The position numbers and the translations under genes were made by a program. Shown piece by piece: positions 24,501 through 31,435 of a stretch of DNA of 35,873 nucleotides (its first letter is position 1; each line of letters starts with the position of its first letter). The stretch spans positions 1 to 35,873 of the forward strand of contig CAJBKH010000027.1 in the NCBI GenBank assembly GCA_903953615.1, read 5' to 3'. The notes beneath the pieces were generated by a model. The model was not told the DNA's origin. It was given only the letters and a program-made list of their open reading frames with translations, and did not search any database. Source of the DNA: an uncultured Bacteroidota bacterium (lineage in GTDB: Bacteria; Bacteroidota; Bacteroidia; NS11-12g; UBA955).

Positions 24501-25115
24501 TTACTGAATGGGCACAGGCCCTTCTCTGATCAATTCTGGCTCATCGGCACTGCAGTCGATTACAGCCGAACCAATGGTGCCACTATCGCCCGTATCCACT
24601 ATCATTTTTACCTTGTATTGATAGGCCGCTTCAATGACCTCGGGGGTGATCAGCATTTCTGTTAAATCGTCGGGGTGATGGACCGAAGCCGCCACCAAGG
24701 GTTCGCCAATGAGCTCCACGAGTTTTTGAGGCACTAAATGGTCGGGCACCCTAATACCAATGGTTTTCCTGTTGTTCAAAAACAATTTGGGCACCTTGTT
24801 ATTGGCTTTCAAAATAAATGTAAACGGCCCTGGCAAATTTCTATTGATGAGTTTGTAAGTGCTCTTACTGAATTGTAGGGTATAGTCGCTGATGTTTTTT
24901 AAGTCGCTACAAATAATCGAAAGATTGGCGCGCTCTGGGCGTTTGCCTACCAATTTACAAATGGCCTCTATGCCCGATTTATTGGAGAGGGCACAAACAA
25001 AAGCGTAAAAAGTATCGGTTGGACAAACTATGATTTCTCCTGCCAATAGTAAATCGGCTGCTTTCTGCATAATTCTGTCATCTGGATTGCTTGAGGATAC
25101 TTCGTAGCTGAGCAT
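24501..25115 (-). CDS. YciO/Sua5/YrdC family protein (threonylcarbamoyl-AMP synthase-like)
   Basis: The 204-residue product (ATG 25115; ATG 25133 would add six residues) has the YrdC fold pattern. PTDTFYAFVCAL occupies the place of the nucleotide-site PTDTxYGLxC, followed by KRPERANLSIIC, PGPFTFILKAN and RKTIGIRVPDHLV. The last two are closest to E. coli YciO. Sua5/TsaC enzymes make threonylcarbamoyl-AMP for tRNA t6A; YciO is a divergent relative. The Tyr-Gly of the signature is Tyr-Ala here, so I call it YciO-like rather than a certain TsaC. A -7 box TACCTTTG stands upstream at 25150-25157. Confidence 0.85.
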   Translation of the reverse strand: MLSYEVSSSNPDDRIMQKAADLLLAGEIIVCPTDTFYAFVCALSNKSGIEAICKLVGKRPERANLSIICSDLKNISDYTLQFSKSTYKLINRNLPGPFTFILKANNKVPKLFLNNRKTIGIRVPDHLVPQKLVELIGEPLVAASVHHPDDLTEMLITPEVIEAAYQYKVKMIVDTGDSGTIGSAVIDCSADEPELIREGPVPIQ

Positions 25116-25149
25116 AAAAAAAGCGCATCCCATGGCTGGAATACACCTT

Positions 25150-25157
25150 CAAAGGTA
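25150..25157 (-). promoter_or_regulatory. -7 box for the YciO/Sua5-type gene
   Basis: On the minus strand this reads TACCTTTG (TAnnTTTG). Transcription would start near 25143, upstream of both candidate ATGs (25133 and 25115). No clear -33 element is seen. Confidence 0.4.
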
Positions 25158-25172
25158 TTACTAAAATCGCAA

Positions 25173-26213
25173 TTATAGTTTATCGCCAAACTTGGCCGAG
25201 AACCCTATGCCAAAAAAGTTCTTTAATTGAATACTAATTTGTTTGCCTTCCTTACTAGGATTGGTGTCTACATCATAGTCGTAAATCAATTGGTTGATTA
25301 AACTCACGGTTATGAATTTGTTGATTTTCATGTTCAAGGTGTTTTGCCAGTTAACATCGATGTTTTGTCCGAAATTTTGATAATTATTGAATAACTCTAA
25401 ACGCGATTGCAAATTGATGTTTTTCGCCAAATCTTTTTTCAAAAATATATTGGCATACCACCCTAATTCCTGTCTTAAGGTTTCTCCATTTTTTATTTTC
25501 TTAGGCGCCTTGCCTCCTACTGTATCAGAATAATCATACACCGCAGGTTTAACACCGAAGACTCCTAAATCGGCTAATCTTTGCTCTCGCACGATGGTAT
25601 ATTTTGCGGTGATGGGCGATACGTATACCGACAACCATGACTTTGGTTTATAATCGATACCAACGGATAAGTATCCAAATCCTTGGGCGAGAAAATTTGA
25701 CACGTGGTTGTTCTCTCTAAAGATATCTTCCTTGGCCCAACCTTGGAACATTTGTGTGTTCAAACTGAACAAGCCTGAAAGGTTAAGTTTAGCGTTTATT
25801 TTTCGACCGTATTTACTGGTGAAAACCAATTTATCTTCATTCTTAACAAATGGATTGGTTTTGCCAAAATAAGGACTGTTTACATCTCTTATTTTGCCTT
25901 CACCATTGCGAATAACGCCATAGGCCAAATCCAAATAATGCTCCCACATATTCTTCATGTCTTTAGAATGGTAAATGGCAAACAAACTTGAGTTGGCGAT
26001 TAGGGCGGTGTTATTGGTACCACCCGAAGCCCAATTCGAGAAAGTAGTATTTGATATATTAGTACTAAAGAAGCCTCCTTTGATCCAACCCGTATCGGTA
26101 TTGGCTTTTAATGCAGTACCAGCGGCAGCTACTTTTTTAACATCTTCTTCTTGTGCATTCGCATTGAACGCTGCGAGCAATAGGACGAGTCCTGTAATAA
26201 TTTTTTTTGTCAT
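25173..26213 (-). CDS. DUF3078 outer-membrane protein
   Basis: The 346-residue protein begins with a signal peptide (MTKKIITGLVLLLAAFNANA) cleaved at ANAQ. The DUF3078 hallmark follows: WIKGGFFSTNISNTTFSNWA and SGGTNNTALIANSS. Barrel-like strands run to the end, closing FFGIGFSAKFGDKL. DUF3078 proteins are common in Bacteroidota outer membranes and their function is unknown. It is followed by the YciO-type gene and preceded by the mscL terminator, so it has its own promoter, which I could not place. Confidence 0.88.
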   Translation of the reverse strand: MTKKIITGLVLLLAAFNANAQEEDVKKVAAAGTALKANTDTGWIKGGFFSTNISNTTFSNWASGGTNNTALIANSSLFAIYHSKDMKNMWEHYLDLAYGVIRNGEGKIRDVNSPYFGKTNPFVKNEDKLVFTSKYGRKINAKLNLSGLFSLNTQMFQGWAKEDIFRENNHVSNFLAQGFGYLSVGIDYKPKSWLSVYVSPITAKYTIVREQRLADLGVFGVKPAVYDYSDTVGGKAPKKIKNGETLRQELGWYANIFLKKDLAKNINLQSRLELFNNYQNFGQNIDVNWQNTLNMKINKFITVSLINQLIYDYDVDTNPSKEGKQISIQLKNFFGIGFSAKFGDKL

Positions 26214-26281
26214 TGTATGTTGATTTGTGATTTTTATAAAGCCTGCTTTAACTCCTAATTAAAATGGCTTTAACTGTTGGG

Positions 26282-26317
26282 CAAAAAAAATGCCAGACCT
26301 GGTCGGTCTGGCATTTT
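26282..26317 (-). terminator. Rho-independent terminator of mscL
   Basis: The stem TGCCAGACC/GGTCTGGCA (9 bp, loop TGGTC), extended by A-T pairs, is followed on the minus strand by a run of eight T. It lies 14 bases after the mscL stop codon. Confidence 0.9.
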
Positions 26318-26330
26318 GGTTAGTATGTTT

Positions 26331-26621
26331 TTAACCTTTGATTTCTTTAGCCTTGTTCATCGCTTTAATGATCAAGAATAAGATAAAGGCTACGATTAAG
26401 AAATTCATTGAAGCGGCGATTAGTTTACCATAAGTAAACGGTCCTAATTTCAACAACTCTATGCTTTCGAAACCACCAGCAAATGCAATGATTGGCATGA
26501 TAATGTCGTTGACTATAGAGGTTACGATTTTTTCGAATGCAGCTCCTAAGATGACTGCTACGGCTAAGTCTATAACATTTCCTTTGTTAATAAACGCTTT
26601 AAATTCTGAAATTAAACTCAT
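26331..26621 (-). CDS. mscL: Large-conductance mechanosensitive channel, short form
   Basis: MscL opens under membrane tension to release solutes during osmotic downshock. The start (SLISEFKAFINKGNVIDLAV) contains the amphipathic N-terminal helix and the GNVIDLAVAVILGAAF pore helix. The second membrane helix is FLIVAFILFLIIKAMNK. At 96 residues it is well short of the roughly 136 of E. coli: the periplasmic loop is reduced and the C-terminal cytoplasmic helix bundle is absent, the chain ending KAKEIKG. Both membrane helices are complete, so it should still form a channel. A terminator follows at 26282-26317. Confidence 0.95.
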   Translation of the reverse strand: MSLISEFKAFINKGNVIDLAVAVILGAAFEKIVTSIVNDIIMPIIAFAGGFESIELLKLGPFTYGKLIAASMNFLIVAFILFLIIKAMNKAKEIKG

Positions 26622-26647
26622 ATGATTGTAATTATATTGAGGGCAAT

Positions 26648-26671
26648 AATACTAAATTTAATACTAAATTT
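26648..26671. repeat. Perfect tandem 12-bp repeat upstream of mscL
   Basis: AATACTAAATTT occurs twice with no gap, 26 bases upstream of the mscL ATG and 13 bases after the sucC stop codon. It may be a slippage product or an operator in the mscL promoter region. Confidence 0.6.
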
Positions 26672-26684
26672 CATTATGTTAAAA

Positions 26685-27896
26685 TTAAGCTAAAACTTCT
26701 TTAACTAATTGTGCTGCTTCTTTTAATAAAATCGCTGATTTTACTTGTAATCCACTTTCGTCAATTAGTTTTTTAGCTTCAACGGCATTGGTACCTTGTA
26801 ATCTTACAATGATTGGAATATTGATATTGCCTAATTTGTTATAAGCATCTACAACACCTTGTGCAACCCTGTCGCAACGCACAATACCACCGAAGATATT
26901 AATCAAAATAGCCTTTACATTTGGATCGCTTAAAATGATTTTAAAACCAGCTTCAACTGTCTCAGCGTTAGCAGTACCACCTACGTCTAAGAAATTAGCC
27001 GGCTCACCACCACTCAATTTAATGATATCCATGGTAGCCATTGCTAAACCAGCACCGTTTACCATACAACCTACGTTACCATCTAATTTAACATAGTTTA
27101 AGTTGAATTTTTTAGCTTCTACTTCTGTAGGATCTTCTTCGCTCTCATCACGTAAAGCTTCGTAATCTTTGTGTCTGTATAAAGCGTTCTCATCTAAATC
27201 CACTTTCGCATCAACAGCAATGATTTTATCATCAGATGTTTTTAACACTGGATTGATTTCGAACATGGCGCTATCGGTTTCATCGTATGCTTTGTAAAGT
27301 GCAGTTACGAATTTCTCCATTTCTTTTTCAGCAGTACCAGTTAAACCAAGGTTAAAAGCGATTTTACGCGCTTGAAAAGCTTGGAATCCAATTTTAGGAT
27401 CAACCCACTCTCTGTGAATTTTTTCTGGGGTATGTTCTGCTACTTCTTCGATGTCCATACCACCTTCGGTAGTGTAAATGATAACATTTTTACCTTTTGC
27501 TCTATCTAAAAGTACACTCATATAGTACTCTTTGGTTTCGCTTGCACCTGGATAGTAAACATCCTGAGCAATTAATATCTTACTTACTTTTTTACCTTTT
27601 TCGCCAGTTTGAATGGTTACAAGGGTATTGCCTAATAAATTGGTGGCAATTTCAGAAACCGCATCTAGGTTTTTTGCTAATGCAACACCTCTTTGCTCCG
27701 AACCAACAATTTTACCTTTACCTCTGCCACCTGCGTGGATTTGGGCTTTCACCACTACCCAGTCGCTGCCGGTTTGCGCTTGAATGTCTTTTGCTGCCTG
27801 CACTGCCGCTGCCGGCGTTTCAGCAACAATCCCTTCCTGAATGGCTACACCATAGGATTTTAAAATTTGTTTGGCTTGGTATTCGTGAATGTTCAT
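26685..27896 (-). CDS. sucC: Succinyl-CoA synthetase (ADP-forming), beta subunit
   Basis: SucC with SucD converts succinyl-CoA to succinate with nucleotide triphosphate formation in the TCA cycle. The 403 residues show the ATP-grasp domain (MNIHEYQAKQILKSYGV, then QIHAGGRGKG at about 51-60, and EINPVL). The C-terminal CoA-ligase domain has NIFGGIVRCDRVA and RLQGTNAVEAKKL, and the ending LLKEAAQLVKEVLA is standard. sucD is not adjacent, so the two subunit genes are split in this genome. It is separated from mscL by 63 bases. Confidence 0.96.
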   Translation of the reverse strand: MNIHEYQAKQILKSYGVAIQEGIVAETPAAAVQAAKDIQAQTGSDWVVVKAQIHAGGRGKGKIVGSEQRGVALAKNLDAVSEIATNLLGNTLVTIQTGEKGKKVSKILIAQDVYYPGASETKEYYMSVLLDRAKGKNVIIYTTEGGMDIEEVAEHTPEKIHREWVDPKIGFQAFQARKIAFNLGLTGTAEKEMEKFVTALYKAYDETDSAMFEINPVLKTSDDKIIAVDAKVDLDENALYRHKDYEALRDESEEDPTEVEAKKFNLNYVKLDGNVGCMVNGAGLAMATMDIIKLSGGEPANFLDVGGTANAETVEAGFKIILSDPNVKAILINIFGGIVRCDRVAQGVVDAYNKLGNINIPIIVRLQGTNAVEAKKLIDESGLQVKSAILLKEAAQLVKEVLA

Positions 27897-28145
27897 GATT
27901 AAATTCTTTCTTTTTAAATTTAGGATGCGAAACTACAAATAAATTAGATTATAGCCAAAGCAGAACTTCATAAAGAAAATAAGACCCAGATTGTACCGTT
28001 TTCGAGATTCAACAACTTTCAACATTCTCATTCAATTATATTTTCAATGAAATAAAGATTGATGTAAAACAAGAGGTTAGCCTCAAATGTCTTCAATTTC
28101 ATAACTCTTTGCATGAACCTATCCTTCTTTTATAGCAAGCCTTTT

Positions 28146-28173
28146 CTTACTTTTTGTTTGGGCAAAAAGTAAG
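28146..28173. repeat. Perfect hairpin CTTACTTTTTG-TTTGGG-CAAAAAGTAAG
   Basis: An 11-bp perfect stem with a six-base loop, lying 12 bases to the left of a larger inverted repeat. Similar hairpins with the same phrase are frequent in Bacteroidota spacers. It is gene-free. Confidence 0.65.
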
Positions 28174-28184
28174 CAAAAAGCCCA

Positions 28185-28267
28185 CCACGAATGAGAAATT
28201 TCTATTTTTCTTCTCGCGCAGGCTCGCCCTTCATCGCTGAAAAATAGAAATTTCACACCATTCGTGG
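28185..28267. repeat. Long inverted repeat (9 + 15 bp arms)
   Basis: The outer arms CCACGAATG/CATTCGTGG (28185-28193 and 28259-28267) and inner arms AAATTTCTATTTTTC/GAAAAATAGAAATTT (28196-28210 and 28239-28253) are perfect. They enclose a 28-base GC-richer loop. The rest of the 27897-28393 spacer holds no gene that I can support. Confidence 0.75.
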
Positions 28268-28393
28268 ACTCAACCCGCAGCTCCGTTATTTTAACTAAAG
28301 TTGCAGGTATGTAATGACTAATTAATTTCTACATGAGATTTTTAACACGCTTAATTTTGAATTGTATAAAATATGAACCATTTTCGCAGAACA

Positions 28394-29044
28394 ATGATTA
28401 TAGCGAAAGGGATTACCAAACAATATGGCGAATTGCAAGTGTTAAAGGGTATCGACCTTACGATTCAAGACCAAGAAATTGTTTCGATAGTGGGCGATTC
28501 GGGTGCTGGTAAAACCACTTTACTACAAATTTTGGGCACCTTAGACTCGGCCACCTCGGGAATTTTACATTATGACGACATTGAAATCAGTCAGCTAAAA
28601 TCAAAAGCCTTGGCCGATTTTAGAAATAAAAACATAGGTTTTATTTTTCAGTTTCATCAATTATTACCCGAATTCACTTGTCTCGAAAATGTTTGCATGC
28701 CAGCCTTCATTGCCAAAACAAAAAAGAGTGAAGCCGAAAAAAAAGCCAAAGAATTGCTCGACTACCTCAACCTTTCGCACCGCTATCAGCATAAACCCAA
28801 TGAACTTTCGGGGGGTGAACAACAGCGTTGCGCTGTAGCCCGTGCTTTAATGAATTCACCTAAAGTAATTTTTGCCGACGAACCAAGTGGTAACCTCGAC
28901 AGTAAAAATGCACATGAACTGCATCAACTATTCTTCAATCTAAGAAAAGACTTTGGTTACAGTTTCGTCATCGTTACCCACAACGAAGAATTTGCCGATA
29001 TGGCCGATAGGAAGTTGGTGATGAAGGATGGGGTGATACTTTAA
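28394..29044 (+). CDS. LolD-type ABC transporter ATP-binding protein
   Basis: The 216-residue ATPase starts MIIAKGITKQYGELQVLKGI, the common family beginning; an in-frame ATG at 28373 would add seven residues. The Walker A GDSGAGKTT (34-42), the signature LSGGEQQR, Walker B VIFADEPSGNLD and switch histidine VTHN are all present. FQFHQLLPEFTCLENV is typical of the LolD/MacB/FtsE group that partners FtsX-like permeases. TAATTTTG at 28352-28359 is a possible -7 box. The only such permease in the window is at 8363, unlinked, so pairing with it is possible but unproven. Confidence 0.9.
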   Translation: MIIAKGITKQYGELQVLKGIDLTIQDQEIVSIVGDSGAGKTTLLQILGTLDSATSGILHYDDIEISQLKSKALADFRNKNIGFIFQFHQLLPEFTCLENVCMPAFIAKTKKSEAEKKAKELLDYLNLSHRYQHKPNELSGGEQQRCAVARALMNSPKVIFADEPSGNLDSKNAHELHQLFFNLRKDFGYSFVIVTHNEEFADMADRKLVMKDGVIL

Positions 29045-29238
29045 TTTGATGATGTGCTAATTTGATAATGGGGCTTTGTTGTTATGTCAATGGCTAGATA
29101 TCACGCTCAATACTTTTTATATCCTATAGAACTCAGCTATTTTGCAGTTTTTTTATTTTTAAATTGATTGATTGATTTAAGAAAAGATTAATTTTTTGCT
29201 TTACACTGTCAATTTTTGAATTATTTAAACGATTTTCT

Positions 29239-29421
29239 TCAAAGTCTCTGCTTCAAATAATCCTTGAAACCTATGCTACGACCTTTCATTGCTTTCGCAT
29301 TATCATAAAGCTTAATATCTTCTATGTCTTCTAATTCCTGAATCATTTTATTATAAACCTTAACAGGAAGCACCACTCCTATTTTAGCACCCTTACGAAT
29401 TAAAATGTATTGTGTAGACAT
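29239..29421 (-). CDS. Short antitoxin-like (Phd/YefM-type) protein, orphan
   Basis: The 60-residue product (MSTQYILIRKGAKIGVVLPV, then KVYNKMIQELEDIEDIKLYD) has the strand-loop-helix pattern of small type II antitoxin N-termini. There the LPVxxYxxMIxELEDLED stretch and a KLYDxAK segment are typical, and it ends with the FKDYLKQRL tail. No toxin gene follows: the 194 bases downstream contain no ORF of toxin size. The perfect -7 box at 29439-29446 supports real expression. The family assignment is tentative. Confidence 0.55.
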   Translation of the reverse strand: MSTQYILIRKGAKIGVVLPVKVYNKMIQELEDIEDIKLYDNAKAMKGRSIGFKDYLKQRL

Positions 29422-29438
29422 TTAAAAAATATTTTAAA

Positions 29439-29446
29439 CAAAGATA
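29439..29446 (-). promoter_or_regulatory. -7 box for the antitoxin-like gene
   Basis: On the minus strand this reads TATCTTTG, a perfect TAnnTTTG element 17 bases before ATG 29421. No well-spaced -33 element is seen. Confidence 0.5.
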
Positions 29447-29530
29447 AAAAACAAATTTAAAAATTTAAAACCACGAAGTGTCATTCATGCAATTAAAAAA
29501 CAATTAACATCATTAATAATATTAAAATGC

Positions 29531-31354
29531 TTAAGGTTTGTCCAAAGCTTCGACAATCAATTTATTTTTGTCGTAGACATCGAAAATAAAACGCGGTTCA
29601 CCAGCCTCGTTGAAGACAATGGTTTTATAATCGAAGAAGACCACCATTTTATTTTCTAAGCGAATCGGATAAGTGCCCTTAACAATTTTCTTATAACTGG
29701 TAGTATCCTCTCTCCATTTGCGGGCACGTGCAGTATCGTTTACAGGCGCTCTACCTACTTTAATCAACATGTCATCGTAGGTTAATTTTTGATTGTTTTG
29801 CAAAATAAAACCGGCTAAATCAATGGGATTTTCTACCCTCACACAACCATGACTCACAGCCCTATTATTCAATTTGAATTTACCTTTTAATGGAGTGTCG
29901 TGCAAGTATACTGAGAAAGGATTTTTAAAAGTGAATTTTATTTTCCCCAATGAATTATCATCACCCGCATCCTGACGAATGGTATAAGGAATATTGCCTG
30001 GCGCATAACTTTTCCATTTTATGTTATAGGGATTCACTGGTACATTTTTATCGAATACCTGAAACCCATTGCGAATTAAATAACCGGGATCGCGCACAAT
30101 TTTGCTGTACATTTCTCTACCTACAATACTGCTTGGCACTGTCCATGTTGGATTGAGAATCACATAATCAATGGTCGAATAAATCTGCGGTGTTTCATGG
30201 TTCTGTGGCTTATCCGAATACTTACCCGTTTTGGTATAACGCTGTAATTTCTGTTCAAAATATTTTTCTTTACCCTCGCCTATGCAAACCTTTACTGGCA
30301 ATAAACTGTCTTGGTATATGGCCATCAAACTATCTGTGTAGACCAAGTACAACATAAACTCTGGAATGTTTACCATCACATAAGGCTTTGGCGGTGCATC
30401 GCTAAACCAACGGATGCGCTCTATGTTGGCGCGTATTTCATTCAGCTTATCATTCTTCGAAGCGTTTAATAATTTCAAAGTCGACTTGCCAATAATACCA
30501 TCGTCGGTAACATTGCTGATGCGCTGAAATTCCTTAATGTATTTCGCTGTTATTTTTTTGTAAATAAAAGAGGAATCTGTTTTATGAATTAAGCTATCGG
30601 GAGCCATACCCAACTCTACCATTCTGCGGGCCAACAATGGCGCAATGTAAGTGGTATCACCTGGCTTCACTTTACGTATCCCTGCGGTATCAATAAATGT
30701 CTCGCTGCCCTCTGTTTCTCCAAATCGCATGGCTAGTAAATTTTTCAATTTCCAATAATCAGGATGGGCCGGATAATAATGGACTACTTTTGGAATAATA
30801 GAATCGGTGTTTAAAACTGAAAACAAATTCAATGCTTTGTTCGGATAAGGCAAGGTGTATTTAGCGCCCAATACTTCTTGCGGATTGGTGCGACCGAGGA
30901 CCTTGTCATGCCACAACAACAAAATACTGTTGCTTAATTTTAATTCTAACAAGGCTAAGTCATTGTATAAATTTGTTGACCTTATTTTTTTTATTTTTTC
31001 GAGTCTATCTTTTAATTCTGCACAGTCGTAATGACTGGCTTTCAAGCCTTCGAAAGGCACACTATCGTATAGTGTATTGAGTGATAACCGAAACAAAGAA
31101 TCCTTGGCTTTCTCTAACCACACATATTCATATTCGCGCTGCTTGTAAAATGTTTTTAAGGTATCGTAATAGTGTGTTTTATTGGTATCTTTTGCAAGAG
31201 AATCTAAAACTTGCGTCATTGCAATTACAAGCTTTTCTGGTTCAAAATTTTCAAATGGTGTAGGATTCTTAATCTTCTTAGCAGTAGGATCGCATGCTAC
31301 AATTTGAGCTAACACTACTAGCACAAGTAGGTAGAATGATTTGCACATTTTCAT
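29531..31354 (-). CDS. L,D-transpeptidase (YcbB-like), lipoprotein signal
   Basis: The 607-residue protein begins MKMCKSFYLLVLVVLAQIVA followed by a cysteine, a plausible lipobox. The N-terminal scaffold is followed by a peptidoglycan-binding helix region (YIKEFQRISNVTDDGIIGKS) at about 275. A YkuD catalytic domain carries NRAVSHGCVRVENPIDLA (about 490-508) with the SHGC nucleophile cysteine. Order and length match YcbB/LdtD-type enzymes, which make 3-3 cross-links in peptidoglycan or attach proteins to it. It lies 81 bases from the GH3/serine-hydrolase gene on the same strand, so cell-wall functions are clustered here. Confidence 0.92.
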   Translation of the reverse strand: MKMCKSFYLLVLVVLAQIVACDPTAKKIKNPTPFENFEPEKLVIAMTQVLDSLAKDTNKTHYYDTLKTFYKQREYEYVWLEKAKDSLFRLSLNTLYDSVPFEGLKASHYDCAELKDRLEKIKKIRSTNLYNDLALLELKLSNSILLLWHDKVLGRTNPQEVLGAKYTLPYPNKALNLFSVLNTDSIIPKVVHYYPAHPDYWKLKNLLAMRFGETEGSETFIDTAGIRKVKPGDTTYIAPLLARRMVELGMAPDSLIHKTDSSFIYKKITAKYIKEFQRISNVTDDGIIGKSTLKLLNASKNDKLNEIRANIERIRWFSDAPPKPYVMVNIPEFMLYLVYTDSLMAIYQDSLLPVKVCIGEGKEKYFEQKLQRYTKTGKYSDKPQNHETPQIYSTIDYVILNPTWTVPSSIVGREMYSKIVRDPGYLIRNGFQVFDKNVPVNPYNIKWKSYAPGNIPYTIRQDAGDDNSLGKIKFTFKNPFSVYLHDTPLKGKFKLNNRAVSHGCVRVENPIDLAGFILQNNQKLTYDDMLIKVGRAPVNDTARARKWREDTTSYKKIVKGTYPIRLENKMVVFFDYKTIVFNEAGEPRFIFDVYDKNKLIVEALDKP

Positions 31355-31435
31355 TTATACAATATTCGATGATTTTTATCAAACTATACACACTCTTTTC
31401 GGCAAGGACCAAAATTTTAAGCAGGTGTTTGTTAT

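Noticed and set aside
29045..29238. Toxin gene partner for the antitoxin-like protein
   Set aside because: The longest minus-strand open stretch after the stop has no start codon, is low-complexity Asn/Lys-rich and ends after about 30 codons.
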